Positions 36,441-46,214 of a stretch of DNA of 64,000 nucleotides are shown here, one piece after another. Under the pieces are notes generated by a model. It did no database searches, was not told the origin of the DNA, and saw nothing but the letters and a program-made list of their open reading frames with translations. The position numbers and the translations under genes are program-made. Positions within the stretch are counted from its first letter, which is position 1; every line of letters begins with the position of its first letter. The stretch spans positions 35,616 through 99,615 of the forward strand of contig NZ_JQJK01000017.1 in assembly GCF_000745485.1 (NCBI RefSeq), in the 5' to 3' direction. This stretch comes from Methanobacterium veterum (GTDB taxonomy: Archaea > Methanobacteriota > Methanobacteria > Methanobacteriales > Methanobacteriaceae).

Positions 36441-36465
36441 TTTTGGAATTATAGTGGGATGTTTA

Positions 36466-37440
36466 TTAAAAGTTTATGAGTATTATGGCGACTGCAAGTG
36501 AAGTTAAGGTCCCTGCAATCAACTTCTTGTTGATCTTTCTTTTAAAGGTTTTTCCATAATATGCTGCATCTTCTAAGGAAGGAGCATATGCAATGGTGCC
36601 GCCGCATCTGCAGTGGGTGAAATCATCAGGAATTTCATCATCTTCGAGGCTGTAATAGCCGTTGCACTTTGAACAGATTAAAAAACCTTTATATTCTTTT
36701 TTGTTTACCATAGGGCTGATATCAGTTTTAATAATTTTAAAAATAGTTTTATATGCACTTATAACATCTATAGTTGTTATATATGTCTTATTTTTATTAA
36801 CAGTGCTGCACACAGCAAGAAATTTGGCTATTCTTTTAAATTCGCGTTTAAATGCGATTTCCCTATTTCCAATTTCATTAAAGCTTTTTGAAATCAACAG
36901 ATCGTGCAGTTTATCAAAAAATCTTTCAGTATGTTTGTCTGTCCATTTGACTTCTTTGATATCATGGAAAAAACTATCGTCAAAGTTATTTGTGGAGTTT
37001 ACCCTATCAAAGTTTTCAAGTCCTAAAATGATTTTTTCAAGAATATCGCTGGAAAAAATGGCTTTAACATCTTCTTCCTGCAGCTGTCTTCCTAAGTTCA
37101 TGGAGTAAACCCTTTCTAGGAACCGGTAAAACTGATGAAGTGAAAAATAATCAACAGAACCCGAAAAAATATTGCTCTTTTCAGGGGTTAAATTATTGGA
37201 CATAGCTCGCTGTAGTAATGAACTGGTGGATGGTAACCTGTTATATGCACTGGTTAAAACATTGATGGGATCTTCCCAGTTTTTATAAATATCAAAAAAT
37301 TCTTCATAGATACCTTTGTTTTTCAGGTATCCCAGGTCCAGAATGACATTTCTCACACTTTCAAAGTCAAAACCAGTACCTAAATCTTCTAATTCGCCCC
37401 TTATTGATCTAACATGACCTTTATTATACACTAGAGCCAT
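36466..37440 (-). CDS. Zinc-ribbon protein of unknown function (paralogue 1)
   Basis: 324 aa from ATG 37440, which has GGTGA five nt upstream; the longer GTG start overlaps that site. Residues 1-230 are helical and charged ([36 protein letters not shown]), then a zinc ribbon at about 250-280 (CSKCNGYYSLEDDEIPDD...CRCGGTI), then a C-terminal hydrophobic helix (AGTLTSLAVAIILINF). The N-terminal half looks like an RNA- or protein-binding helical domain, anchored to the membrane by its tail. A paralogue lies 400 nt upstream. Not a family I recognise; probably lineage-specific. Confidence 0.8.
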   Translation of the reverse strand: MALVYNKGHVRSIRGELEDLGTGFDFESVRNVILDLGYLKNKGIYEEFFDIYKNWEDPINVLTSAYNRLPSTSSLLQRAMSNNLTPEKSNIFSGSVDYFSLHQFYRFLERVYSMNLGRQLQEEDVKAIFSSDILEKIILGLENFDRVNSTNNFDDSFFHDIKEVKWTDKHTERFFDKLHDLLISKSFNEIGNREIAFKREFKRIAKFLAVCSTVNKNKTYITTIDVISAYKTIFKIIKTDISPMVNKKEYKGFLICSKCNGYYSLEDDEIPDDFTHCRCGGTIAYAPSLEDAAYYGKTFKRKINKKLIAGTLTSLAVAIILINF

Positions 37441-37449
37441 ATTTTTCAC

Positions 37450-37843
37450 CGAAATAATATTTTTTGGCAGTTATGTGGCTTTTAACAAGAAAATTCAAAA
37501 AAGTAATGACTGTTTAATTGATATTTATAACCTTTATTACATGTGCGACATGAAGTTAAAGTTGTAGGTACACTCTAAATGTCATTAATGGCCGTAAAAA
37601 TTTGTTATTAAAAGCCACGGTTAGTCTAATATATTGTTAGTACAAAATTTGGCCAGATCATTATATAAATAAGTATTATTTGAATAAAGGTGAAAAAGGA
37701 TATTTTTATATATCAGAAATAAGCGCACAAATAAATTTTGTATATAAATTAAATTTAAAGGGAATAATTTAAAATATATGTTGGGCATTATTCAGTACTT
37801 TAAATCGATTATTTTTATAATTTAAATCTTTAAAAAATTATTT
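37450..37843. promoter_or_regulatory. Intergenic region with element shared by the two paralogues
   Basis: About 390 nt, no coding frame. 37661-37692 matches 39295-39326 at 29 of 32 positions (TTATATAAAT, AGTATTATTTGAATAAA); both lie ~205-220 nt upstream of the paired zinc-ribbon genes and contain a TATA-like core. Likely a shared promoter or operator copied with the gene. Confidence 0.45.
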
Positions 37844-39091
37844 TTAATCTGCAGTGCTCTTTTTAGACCTTTGGCACATGAAAGTCCAGATTCTCCTGCA
37901 GTAAATAGCGAAAACTCCCACCACCATAATAAATATGAATATTGTACTTCCTCCAATTGAAGGAACTTGGTTAAATTTAACTCCGGACAGTATAATTGAA
38001 GATATGAAAACGGCCATAAAGAAAAGCGCTCCAGAGATATTCCCTGTTAAAAATCCATATTTAAATCCGTCTGTGTAGTTTTTAGCCATTAGAATAGTTA
38101 CAATCCCTATAAGTAGTGCTATTAAAATGACATTATTGAATATAAGGCCAAACATCAGTGAGGTTATGGCTCCTGCAATTAATCCCTTCTCATCCATCAC
38201 CATTTCTTTAATGGTGCCTACATAATGTTTTACGTTCTCCAGAGACATGCTGTATACAAGGTTACCCCCGCAGCTGCACTGAATGAAATCGTCAGGAATT
38301 TCATCTTCTTGAAGGTAGTAATAGCCGTTGCATACAGGACAGATTAGTAATCCTTTATATTCTTTTGTATTAACTAAATGTCGAATATCAGTTTCTATAA
38401 TCTTAAAAAGAAGTTTATAAGAGGATATAACTTCTATTGTAGTTATATATGTTCTTCCTTTACCCACTGTACAGCATACTGTAAGAAATTTAGCTATTCT
38501 TTTAAGTTCACGTTTAAATGCAATTTCTCTGTCTCCCATTTCATTAAAGCTTTTTGAAATCAATAAATCGTGTAATTTATCAAAAAACTTCTCAGTGTGT
38601 TTGTCTGTCCATATAACTTCTTTAAGATCATGGAAGAAGTTATCATCCAGCTTTGATGATGAGACGTGCTCAAAATTTTCCTGCCCTAAAATAATCTTTT
38701 CTATAATATTACTGGAAAAAATAGCTTTAACATCTTCTTCCTGCAGTTTCCTTCCTAAGTTCATGGAATAAACCCATTCCATGAACCTGTAAAGATGATA
38801 AAATGAATAGTAGTCCACGTAACTTGAAAAAATATTGCTTTTTTCTGGAGTCAACCCATTAGATACTGCCTGATTTAATAATGGGCTAATGGACTGCAGT
38901 TCGTTCTGCATACTTGCTGAAACATTAACAGGATCTTCCCAGTTTTTAAAAACGTTAAAGAAATTATCATAAATTCCGTTATCTACAAGATACTGCATAT
39001 CTGAGATAAGGTTTCTTACGCTTTCAAAATCAAAACCGATCCCTAAATTCTCCAGTTCTCCTTTTATAGATTTATTAGTTCTTAAAGCCAT
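37844..39091 (-). CDS. Zinc-ribbon membrane protein of unknown function (paralogue 2)
   Basis: 415 aa paralogue of the gene at 36466. The same helical domain ([38 protein letters not shown]) and zinc ribbon ([27 protein letters not shown]) are followed, unlike copy 1, by a longer C-terminal membrane domain of about four helices ([69 protein letters not shown]) and a basic tail. The extra helices in this copy, and the single C-terminal helix in copy 1, suggest that copy 1 was shortened. Function unknown. Confidence 0.8.
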   Translation of the reverse strand: MALRTNKSIKGELENLGIGFDFESVRNLISDMQYLVDNGIYDNFFNVFKNWEDPVNVSASMQNELQSISPLLNQAVSNGLTPEKSNIFSSYVDYYSFYHLYRFMEWVYSMNLGRKLQEEDVKAIFSSNIIEKIILGQENFEHVSSSKLDDNFFHDLKEVIWTDKHTEKFFDKLHDLLISKSFNEMGDREIAFKRELKRIAKFLTVCCTVGKGRTYITTIEVISSYKLLFKIIETDIRHLVNTKEYKGLLICPVCNGYYYLQEDEIPDDFIQCSCGGNLVYSMSLENVKHYVGTIKEMVMDEKGLIAGAITSLMFGLIFNNVILIALLIGIVTILMAKNYTDGFKYGFLTGNISGALFFMAVFISSIILSGVKFNQVPSIGGSTIFIFIMVVGVFAIYCRRIWTFMCQRSKKSTAD

Positions 39092-39294
39092 ATTTCCACG
39101 CCAAGTTAGTTTTAATGTATGCGAATTATTTACATATGAAATTAAAAGTATATGGGGGTATAATGATGTAATATTAAATTTATAGGTGTAAAATTGATTT
39201 TAACAGTATGTTAAGTATAATTGGATAGTATATCTTGTTAAAATCATTAATAATTTGTTTTAGATATTGTATCATTAATATTATGAATGTACTG

Positions 39295-39326
39295 TTATAT
39301 AAAGCAGTATTATTTGAATAAAAGTG
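39295..39326. promoter_or_regulatory. Conserved upstream element of zinc-ribbon paralogue 2
   Basis: 32-nt match (29 identical) to 37661-37692. Contains TTATATAAAGC and ATTATTTGAATAAA. Sits between the tRNA-Arg and the paralogue gene. Rest of 39092-39407 holds nothing else recognisable. Confidence 0.4.
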
Positions 39327-39407
39327 CATAATAATATTAGTTAGGTATATTTTATTAAATAAAAGCGAGATTAAATGTTGATTTAAAAAAGAATATTAAA
39401 ATAAGCA

Positions 39408-39479
39408 TGCCCTGACCGGGACTTGAACCCGGGTAATAGGATCCGCAATCCTACGTGATATCCGCTACACTATCAGGGC
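39408..39479 (-). tRNA. tRNA-Arg (anticodon GCG)
   Basis: 72-nt cloverleaf read on the minus strand: acceptor stem GCCCTGA with TCAGGGC and discriminator A, anticodon stem-loop TAGGA-TTGCGGA-TCCTA giving anticodon GCG (codon CGC), T arm CCGGG-TTCAAGT-CCCGG. The CCA tail is not encoded. No intron. Not flanked by integrase-like sequence. Confidence 0.93.
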
Positions 39480-39655
39480 AACTTTTAATGATTTAAAAAT
39501 TATCTAATAAAAAACGCTCTTTTTACATCTTTAATTTTTTTAATATTTAAATTTTTAATTAATTTGGACATCAGCTTAAATAATCATTGAACTATTTTAT
39601 TATAACTCCTTAGATTTATATTATGTATTTGTCTTAGTTATACTGGTGAAAGATT

Positions 39656-40432
39656 ATGTGTGAATTCTGCGTTCAGCATGGGCCTGGTAAAAAATGGTAC
39701 CTGGTTGCTCAAAATTATGCTGATAAACTGGCAGCTTCAGAAGAGAGAAAAAAGTTTATCCATGATTTTTTTAAATCTTATGAGAGAAATTACAGAAAAA
39801 ATGTTCGTATGACTGATATAGCAAGAAAAGTGCCATTTGTGAGGGAATATGCAGAAAAAAAGCTTAATAATTATTTTAGCCAGAAGCATGCAGGACAAGT
39901 TATTTGTTTAGAAGATGCAGTTTCTATATGCAGTATCCCTGGAAGAGTCAGTGTTATAGATTGTCCCTGTCAGAAATACCTTTCAGGTAAAGAAGAAAGA
40001 AAATGCATACTCTTTGGAACCACTGCAGATATCGTGGAGAATATCCCTGAATTTTCGAATATTTCAGACATGGGTTTTGAGGATGCAACAGAATTACTGA
40101 AATCTACAGAAATTGAAGGCAAAGTCCACACGGTATGGACTTTTATGTCTCCTTATATTGGGGCTATATGTAACTGCAATCAGAGAGGATGTTTGTTATT
40201 TCATATGAAAAATAAGTATCAATTTGCTGAAATCGTGCATAGAGGTCATGAAACAGCTGTAATAAATAAAGAGATGTGTAATGGCTGCGGAAACTGCCAG
40301 ACTATTTGTCAGTTTGATGCAGTGGTAATTGTAGATGGAAAGGCAGAAATTAACTCTAAATGTCATGGTTGCGGGGTTTGCAGAAGTTTTTGCCCTGTAG
40401 AAGTGATTAATCTAGTTTCAAGGTATCCGTAA
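39656..40432 (+). CDS. Multi-cluster iron-sulfur protein (paralogue 1)
   Basis: 258 aa. The N-terminus MCEFCVQHGPGKKWYL carries a Cys pair (C2, C5); a middle block has C103, C105 and C117, and a second block C172, C174, C179; the C-terminus is a 2x[4Fe-4S] ferredoxin (C208, C211, C214, C218 and C236, C239, C242, C246). In between is a helical domain. It is a soluble redox protein with several clusters, seemingly conserved in Methanobacterium-type methanogens. A paralogue follows 850 nt downstream. Electron partner unknown; the nearby methanol methyltransferase genes are suggestive only. SD CTGGTGA before ATG 39656. Confidence 0.8.
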   Translation: MCEFCVQHGPGKKWYLVAQNYADKLAASEERKKFIHDFFKSYERNYRKNVRMTDIARKVPFVREYAEKKLNNYFSQKHAGQVICLEDAVSICSIPGRVSVIDCPCQKYLSGKEERKCILFGTTADIVENIPEFSNISDMGFEDATELLKSTEIEGKVHTVWTFMSPYIGAICNCNQRGCLLFHMKNKYQFAEIVHRGHETAVINKEMCNGCGNCQTICQFDAVVIVDGKAEINSKCHGCGVCRSFCPVEVINLVSRYP

Positions 40433-41050
40433 ACCTAAATATGGGATATAAGTCATGCATAGTCTGAACTGCATCCATGTAACAGTAAAACTGGTAATCG
40501 CTCCAACAATAACCTGGGCGGGTGTGTGCTGGTTAAGATAGACACGGCTCCACATGACCATAATAAGGGGAAATCCAAATAAAAGTCAGGGATATCCAAA
40601 TATACAAGTTATTGCTGCTGCGGGTCCTGCAATTCCCATGGAGTGCACGCTGATTTTCCAAAAAAAGGTTACAAATATGGTCAGTATTATATTTGTGAGG
40701 TAGCACAGCATCAATATGGCGGCTACAGCGGGGGCCCCAGCAATAAAAAACATGATTATTCCAATAATATAAGATAATGCCCCGAAAAGCAGAGGGAACG
40801 TACGTTCATCTTTGTCACTTACATCTAAATCTAAATTTTTACTTTTTATCCACATTAAAGCTGCTATTAGTGGTAAAAAAGTCCCGAAAAGCAGGCAGAT
40901 AAATGTTGATATTAAAAAATTATTTCCACCAGCTGCAAAATAATTTATAATAACGAAAACTGGTATGGTTACTATTACAGGTTGTACAATGTTTGAAACT
41001 ACCTGGGCGAACCCATGTTTAAATTTAAAATTAGAAGCAACTGATTTCAT
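40418..41050 (-). pseudogene. PAP2-like membrane protein with in-frame TGA
   Basis: Frame of 211 codons, the same length as the intact homologue at 48746-49363 (~205 aa), broken only by TGA at 40588-40586. Before the stop: VVSNIVQPVIVTIPVFVIINYFAA, FFWKISVHSMGIAGPAAAITCIFGYP; after it, in the same frame, LLFGFPLIMVMWSRVYLNQHTPAQVIVGAI, which lines up with IVMWSRVYLKRHTVGQVITGAL of the homologue. Trp (TGG) is the likely ancestral codon. Its final codons run into the convergent ferredoxin gene (15-nt overlap). Selenocysteine is improbable in this order and position. Confidence 0.75.
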
Positions 41051-41283
41051 CCTTTACCTTTCATAATTGATGTTAATTATTTTAAATATCATGTATATTA
41101 AATTTACGGTCTTTAATTAGAGGTATTAAGTATTAATAGTGTATTTTTAAGATTTTTATATATTGTAAGTATATAACATATGTTTATATATGATTTTAAC
41201 TGCGGGTTAAATGAAATTTCATTTAATTTTATTTATACTGTATTATATCTATATAATTATATTATTATTTTATGGTGAAAATT

Positions 41284-42075
41284 ATGTGTGAATTCTGCGT
41301 TCAGCATGGGGCTGGTAAAAAATGGTATCTGGCTGCTCAAAATCATGCGGATAAACTGGAGCAATCACAAGAAAGAAGATTATTTATAAAAAGTGTTTTT
41401 AAAGACTATAGAAAGATGTACGGGAGACAGGTACGTATAGCGGATGTTGCACTCAAAATACCGCTTGTTAAAAAATATGCATTGATGAAGTTCAATGCAT
41501 TTTTTACAAGTGACCATTCCGGCCATGTAGTTTCCCTTGAAGATGCAGTTTCCATATGTGGTATTCCTGGGAGGGTCAGCCTTGTTGACTGTCCCTGCAG
41601 TAAGTATCTTTTTGGTAAGGATGTGAAAAAGTGCATACTTTTTGGATTCACTGCAGAAATTGTGGATAATATTCCTGAACTTTCACCGGTACAGGATATA
41701 GGAGCTGAAGATGCTGCGGAGTTCCTTAAGGGTCTCGATGAACAGGGCACGATTCATACAATATGGACGTTTAAAACACCGTATATAGGCGTTATCTGCA
41801 ACTGTAATAATAGAGACTGTGTTTTAATGCATTTAAATCGGCGCTACAAAGATTTAAATGTCATAAGAGAAGGTCATGAAGTTGCCATGGTAAATAAGGA
41901 AATTTGTAATGGGTGTGGGAATTGTCAAAGGGCATGTCAGTTTAAAGCAGTTACAATAACTGAAAAAAAAGCAAAAATTAACAATAGCTGCTATGGATGC
42001 GGCGTATGCAGGAATTTTTGCCCTGTAGAGGCAATTCGGATGGTGCCAAGAATTGGATTAGAATTAATCAGATGA
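41284..42075 (+). CDS. Multi-cluster iron-sulfur protein (paralogue 2)
   Basis: 263 aa paralogue of the gene at 39656 with the same layout: N-terminal MCEFCVQHGAGKKWYL, conserved DCPCSKYL and CNCNNRDCVLMH cysteine groups, and C-terminal CNGCGNCQRACQFKAV / CYGCGVCRNFCPVEAI ferredoxin clusters. I start at ATG 41284 by analogy with the first copy; GGTG lies 8 nt before it, and the frame from 41272 would begin right at that site. The arrangement ferredoxin - pseudogene - ferredoxin suggests a local duplication that enclosed the PAP2 gene. Confidence 0.8.
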   Translation: MCEFCVQHGAGKKWYLAAQNHADKLEQSQERRLFIKSVFKDYRKMYGRQVRIADVALKIPLVKKYALMKFNAFFTSDHSGHVVSLEDAVSICGIPGRVSLVDCPCSKYLFGKDVKKCILFGFTAEIVDNIPELSPVQDIGAEDAAEFLKGLDEQGTIHTIWTFKTPYIGVICNCNNRDCVLMHLNRRYKDLNVIREGHEVAMVNKEICNGCGNCQRACQFKAVTITEKKAKINNSCYGCGVCRNFCPVEAIRMVPRIGLELIR

Positions 42076-42140
42076 TTTATGGTGAATAATATGCACGAAT
42101 TTTTTTATAAATCTACTAATCTCCGACATTTGGTTATTCA

Positions 42141-43778
42141 CTATGATGTTTCTGGTTTCTCTTTTGGAGTAAGCAGTTCCTCATACTTAAATACCTTTTG
42201 AGGACAGCCTAATTCACACCTTAAGCATGCCATACCTGAGCAGAGGTCTGTTCTTATTGTAACTACTCCATTTTCGATGGTCAGCGCATCTTCAGGGCAA
42301 TTTTGGGCACATGTCATGCAGCTGGTGCACCCTTCAAATTCTGCCTTTAATAAACCGCCTATTTTAGTTATTTTCAGGCCTTTTTCACCCAGTTCAGGTA
42401 TATCCCTTTCAAAAATTCTATGTATCTCTGGATTGGAAACCTTTGGTGGAATCTTTTGAAAACCGTATTTGGTCAACCAATCATTGTACATCCAGAAAGG
42501 CATGCCTTGTTCGCACATAGCCAGCTCTAGAGAATATATTTTTTCGAAAGTTGGGGATGTGGCAAGTGTTATATGATTACTGCGCATTCCATCTGCTATT
42601 TTCTGCAGCTTTTCAAGGAGTCCAGGATCTAGAACTATATCTTTTGCCATTGCGAGAGAAGTATTTCCCATCTGATAGATTTCACGGGAGGAAGGGGGAA
42701 TTTGTCCAACGTTCAGGGATTTATGGGGGTCTACGTAAAATCCTGAAGCTCCCGCCATGTAGGTTTCATCAATTTCATCAAGGAATACTCCTGATTCTTC
42801 TGCTAAGGTTAAATGGGCAGCTCTAAATGCCCCTAAAGCTTTACCAATGTTTTCAATGTCCTTTTCTGTAAGGTATATGTCCTCATGCAGGTTGATTTTA
42901 CCATCACTGCTCTTTATTTTAGGTAGTTTTATAATACCTGTGCTCAGTCCAAGACTGTAAGCAGCGATTACTCCGGTTCCAGTTATGCCTATTGGTTTTA
43001 TGTCACTTTCCTCACTTAAAATAACATTTCCACCTGAAGGATCAACTGTATTCCCGTCCTGGGCTATAAGATCATCATCTAGAATACGGGTTTTCCACCC
43101 ATAATCAGTGAGTTCCAGATCGCATATAGTTCCTGGAGAAGCTAACCTGCCTTTTTCTATCATCTGCCCCTCTACTGCAGGGCCTGCAGCGGCAGAGCAT
43201 GAATAAACTTCACCATCTATGACTAAGGCTATTTCCGCATTTGTTCCAAAGTCAGATACCAGATAAATCCCTTTTTTTTCTAAAACTTGAGATTTAAAAA
43301 GCATTGCAAGAGCATCTGCCCCAATTTCATGTTTTATAGCGGGAGGAATATATACTTCGGCTTCTTGATTGATTTCAAGGCCTATTTCAGCTGCATTTAC
43401 AGTAATGGCGTCTCTTGAAGGGGGAGTTACATGTAACCTTTCAAGTGCATGGGGGCCCCAGTAAGCTAAATCTCTGATTTCTATATTATGGAAAAGGGAG
43501 AGTTGTATAGGATTACCGCATACTGCTAATCTCTCTACATTCTCAAGATCTATATTTAAGCTGTTTAGTACTTTGTTTACCGCATCAATTAGGATCTCAT
43601 GGGCAGTATCTCTGCCGACCTTTATGGCGAAGTGAAGGTGGTCTACAACATTGGCTCCGGGTAGGGGGTGCCTGAGGGTAATTGCAGTAGAAACTACTTT
43701 TCCATCTTCAATATTTAGAGCTTGTGCTCTAATACCGCTGGTTCCAATATCCAATGCTATTCCATATCTGGTTTTCAT
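42141..43778 (-). CDS. ramA: Corrinoid-protein reductive activase (RamA-like)
   Basis: 545 aa from ATG 43778 (GAGGT 9 nt upstream; the frame also allows TTG 43793). ATP-dependent reduction of inactive Co(II) to Co(I) in methyltransferase corrinoid proteins. It has the ASKHA-like ATPase start GIALDIGTSGIRAQAL, a second phosphate motif LVSDFGTNAEIALV, and MAGASGFYVDP, followed near the C-terminus by two [4Fe-4S] clusters (CTSCMTCAQNCPEDAL; CSGMACLRCELGCP). This matches Methanosarcina RamA and RACo relatives. It is the third gene of the mtaB-mtaC-ramA row, with 83 nt between it and mtaC. Confidence 0.92.
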   Translation of the reverse strand: MKTRYGIALDIGTSGIRAQALNIEDGKVVSTAITLRHPLPGANVVDHLHFAIKVGRDTAHEILIDAVNKVLNSLNIDLENVERLAVCGNPIQLSLFHNIEIRDLAYWGPHALERLHVTPPSRDAITVNAAEIGLEINQEAEVYIPPAIKHEIGADALAMLFKSQVLEKKGIYLVSDFGTNAEIALVIDGEVYSCSAAAGPAVEGQMIEKGRLASPGTICDLELTDYGWKTRILDDDLIAQDGNTVDPSGGNVILSEESDIKPIGITGTGVIAAYSLGLSTGIIKLPKIKSSDGKINLHEDIYLTEKDIENIGKALGAFRAAHLTLAEESGVFLDEIDETYMAGASGFYVDPHKSLNVGQIPPSSREIYQMGNTSLAMAKDIVLDPGLLEKLQKIADGMRSNHITLATSPTFEKIYSLELAMCEQGMPFWMYNDWLTKYGFQKIPPKVSNPEIHRIFERDIPELGEKGLKITKIGGLLKAEFEGCTSCMTCAQNCPEDALTIENGVVTIRTDLCSGMACLRCELGCPQKVFKYEELLTPKEKPETS

Positions 43779-43861
43779 TTGATAGTACCTCAAATGTTTA
43801 AGTCCCTTAAAAATTAGTTTTAAATATTCTAAAAAGAAAAATAAAAATTTAAGTATTTTTT

Positions 43862-44689
43862 TTAGTCGTATTCAGGAACAAATTCTCCGACTATCTGTGA
43901 GTACTCTTTTCTGATATCTTTCCATGTTTTTTTGTCTTTTAATATACTGTCGGCAAGTTTTGGGGCGTGATATGCTTCAACACCATATACGCTCATAGGG
44001 AAAGATTCTACAAAGTCCTTTCTTACAGAACCTCCGCCGCATCCAATGGCAGGAACTTCAAGACCATTTTTTTCCAGTTCTTCAACCACTTTTGGGAAAG
44101 CAGTCATGGTAGTTGTCATCAGAGCTGTTCCAGTCATAAATATTGGTTTGTATTCTTTTACAGCTTTTATGACATCTTCATTAGGCACATCTCTACCTAA
44201 ATCTATTGCATTGTACCCATTAGCCCTTAAAAACATTACTACTAGATTTTTGCCTATATCGTGAGGGTCTCCTTCAGCAACAAAAGAAACTACGGTTCCT
44301 TTAGTTTCACTTTTATGGCCCAGAGCTTCTTCACTTTCTTTTAAACCTTCCATCATGGAATCTCCAGAAAGCATCAGGTCTGGAAGGAAATAAAAACCTT
44401 TAGTGTAAAGTTCGTTAACTGCATCCATTCCCTTCATTAAACCGTTGTTAATTACATCCATTGGCGATTCGCCGCTTTTTAGCCCTTCCTTAACTTTACT
44501 AACTGCTTCTTCTGTGTCTCCACGGAGCACAGCCCTCGCAATTGATCTGTAAGGTTCATCTTTAGGCAAAATGGCCTGCACGTCAGGGTCATTTTCAGGT
44601 GTTATGGCCGGCCCTTCAAGTTCCACATTATATCTGACTGCTATAAAGTCTTGATCTAGTTTTGATTCTAATTCTTCCATATAACTCAT
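43862..44689 (-). CDS. mtaC: Methanol corrinoid protein MtaC
   Basis: 275 aa corrinoid shuttle between MtaB and MtaA. Residues about 45-125 are the helical cap (ARAVLRGDTEEAVSKVKEGL...GMDAVNELYTKGFYFLPDLMLSGD); residues about 130-250 are a Rossmann cobalamin domain with DPHDIGKNLV (lower-ligand H143) and GTALMTTTMTAFPKVVE. SD GAGGTGTTGAG before ATG 44689. The gene starts 9 nt after mtaB, a standard mtaCB pair but in B-to-C order here. Confidence 0.95.
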   Translation of the reverse strand: MSYMEELESKLDQDFIAVRYNVELEGPAITPENDPDVQAILPKDEPYRSIARAVLRGDTEEAVSKVKEGLKSGESPMDVINNGLMKGMDAVNELYTKGFYFLPDLMLSGDSMMEGLKESEEALGHKSETKGTVVSFVAEGDPHDIGKNLVVMFLRANGYNAIDLGRDVPNEDVIKAVKEYKPIFMTGTALMTTTMTAFPKVVEELEKNGLEVPAIGCGGGSVRKDFVESFPMSVYGVEAYHAPKLADSILKDKKTWKDIRKEYSQIVGEFVPEYD

Positions 44690-44698
44690 CTCAACACC

Positions 44699-46084
44699 TC
44701 AGAGGTCATAATTTTTAGGATTAAAGTCCGGTACTTTCCTTGAATATGCTCTTATACATTCATCAATAAATTGGTCCCTGTCGGCAGGTAAATCTTCAAG
44801 TATTTTAAGAGCATTATCGAGTGAATCTCTTTCAAATCTGGTAAGATACATTTTATTTGCATCAACCGCTTCATTTATTATTTTTCCTGCTTCAATGGCA
44901 GCTGCCCTTGACCTCAGGTAAGTATCCTTACCATATTTAACTATGGCTTCACCTATCCTGTGGGCATTATCGTATGCAAGTACCAGTGCCTGAGGGTCTC
45001 TGTATTTATCTGTGAGAGTGTAAAGATCTCTTAAAACTTCTTCCTGCCCTGTTTGGAGAGCTGTGTTCATGAGAGATGCTTCATACCCTGTAGCCTGTAA
45101 CCATACTTCTGGAGTTGTTCCTCCCATCTCCTGTCTGTGGTAAACAGATTCATTACTCCACACGTCTGTAACTCCACAAACCAGGTTACCCATTAAATCA
45201 GAGTGTGCACAGACTGCATTTTTACCTTCCATTGCTATTGGAACTCCGCTTATCGCTTTTATGATCGGGTTTTCATAGCCGCAGTCTTTTAACGGACCAA
45301 CAGCACCGCATTCAACTGCTACAAGGCTCCTTGCACCACCCATTCCCCTTGCAAGTGCAGCAACAGTGTGTGAAACATCTTTATCCAGCAGCCCTCCTGC
45401 AATAAACATGGCGGTATTGGCTTGAGAACAATCTGTATCTCCACCCGGCCTGCAGTCGTATTTTTTACAGATATTTACGATTCTTTTCCACATATATTCC
45501 ATATCTATGCTTCCGAGAACACCTATCCCGAAGAGTATTGCTCTTATATCTCCCCTCGCAATTCCATAATCAGATAATGCTTTTCCTCCCATAGTTTCTA
45601 TACAAAGATCAGAAGCCCCGTTTGCAGCACAGGCTTCCATGGATTCTTCAATCCGGTTATCGTAATCAGATCCTCTAAGTCCTGGACCTCTTTCTTCTAT
45701 CCTTATATCAGCTGGTGTCTGTCTAAGAGATACTCTGATGCCGTATTCATCGTAGTATTTTTCTAGAATCTCAGCCTGGACTCGTGTAGTTTCTGCAGCC
45801 CATTCTGGATTGTTGGTTTGTTGGGAAACGTGTTCTTGCTCTAACATGAATGCAGGCAGCCCTATACCGACAGCCCTTTCACAGGCACTTTGTGCTATAT
45901 TACGGCATTCTGCTATCATTTTTTCTTTAGACCCTTCAGAACCTTCTACTGGAGCGACTTTTACTTCGGGTACTACGTAACCGGCACCGAACTGCATGTT
46001 CCAACGTTGACTCACTGGAAATTTGGCACGGCCGAAAACCATTTCTTCAGGTTTTTTATACACCATTTTAGTAAATCTTTTCAC
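44699..46084 (-). CDS. mtaB: Methanol:corrinoid methyltransferase MtaB
   Basis: 461 aa from GTG 46084, chosen since GGTG sits 6 nt upstream and the resulting MKRFTKMVY start aligns with known MtaB (about 460 aa); a longer GTG start at 46096 lies over the ribosome site. Binds methanol via zinc and methylates the MtaC cobalt. Typical segments: LEQEHVSQQTNNPEWAAE, DTDCSQANTAMFIAGG, VAVECGAVGPLKDCGYENPIIKAISGVPIAMEGK, CAHSDLMGNLVC. First gene of mtaB-mtaC-ramA; TATA-like TTATATAAT about 45 nt upstream. H2-dependent methanol reduction is the expected role. Confidence 0.95.
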   Translation of the reverse strand: MKRFTKMVYKKPEEMVFGRAKFPVSQRWNMQFGAGYVVPEVKVAPVEGSEGSKEKMIAECRNIAQSACERAVGIGLPAFMLEQEHVSQQTNNPEWAAETTRVQAEILEKYYDEYGIRVSLRQTPADIRIEERGPGLRGSDYDNRIEESMEACAANGASDLCIETMGGKALSDYGIARGDIRAILFGIGVLGSIDMEYMWKRIVNICKKYDCRPGGDTDCSQANTAMFIAGGLLDKDVSHTVAALARGMGGARSLVAVECGAVGPLKDCGYENPIIKAISGVPIAMEGKNAVCAHSDLMGNLVCGVTDVWSNESVYHRQEMGGTTPEVWLQATGYEASLMNTALQTGQEEVLRDLYTLTDKYRDPQALVLAYDNAHRIGEAIVKYGKDTYLRSRAAAIEAGKIINEAVDANKMYLTRFERDSLDNALKILEDLPADRDQFIDECIRAYSRKVPDFNPKNYDL

Positions 46085-46214
46085 ATTTTTCACCACTAGT
46101 TATTCATATAAAATCATCATAATTATATAACGTTCAAATTGTTTATATTTTTGCAATTGGATAAAAAAATTAAAATTTATAGAATTAATTGAATAGTCAA
46201 TTTATTATGGGGAT

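Noticed and set aside
36662..37108. Long plus-strand frame opposite the zinc-ribbon gene
   Set aside because: It is the mirror of a real coding sequence with no ribosome site and implausible composition.
39408..39479. tRNA-Arg as an integration site
   Set aside because: No integrase gene and no direct repeat of its 3' end was seen in the flanks.
40586..40588. TGA read as selenocysteine
   Set aside because: Membrane protein with no redox motif and no SECIS-like hairpin in view; the intact homologue suggests Trp.
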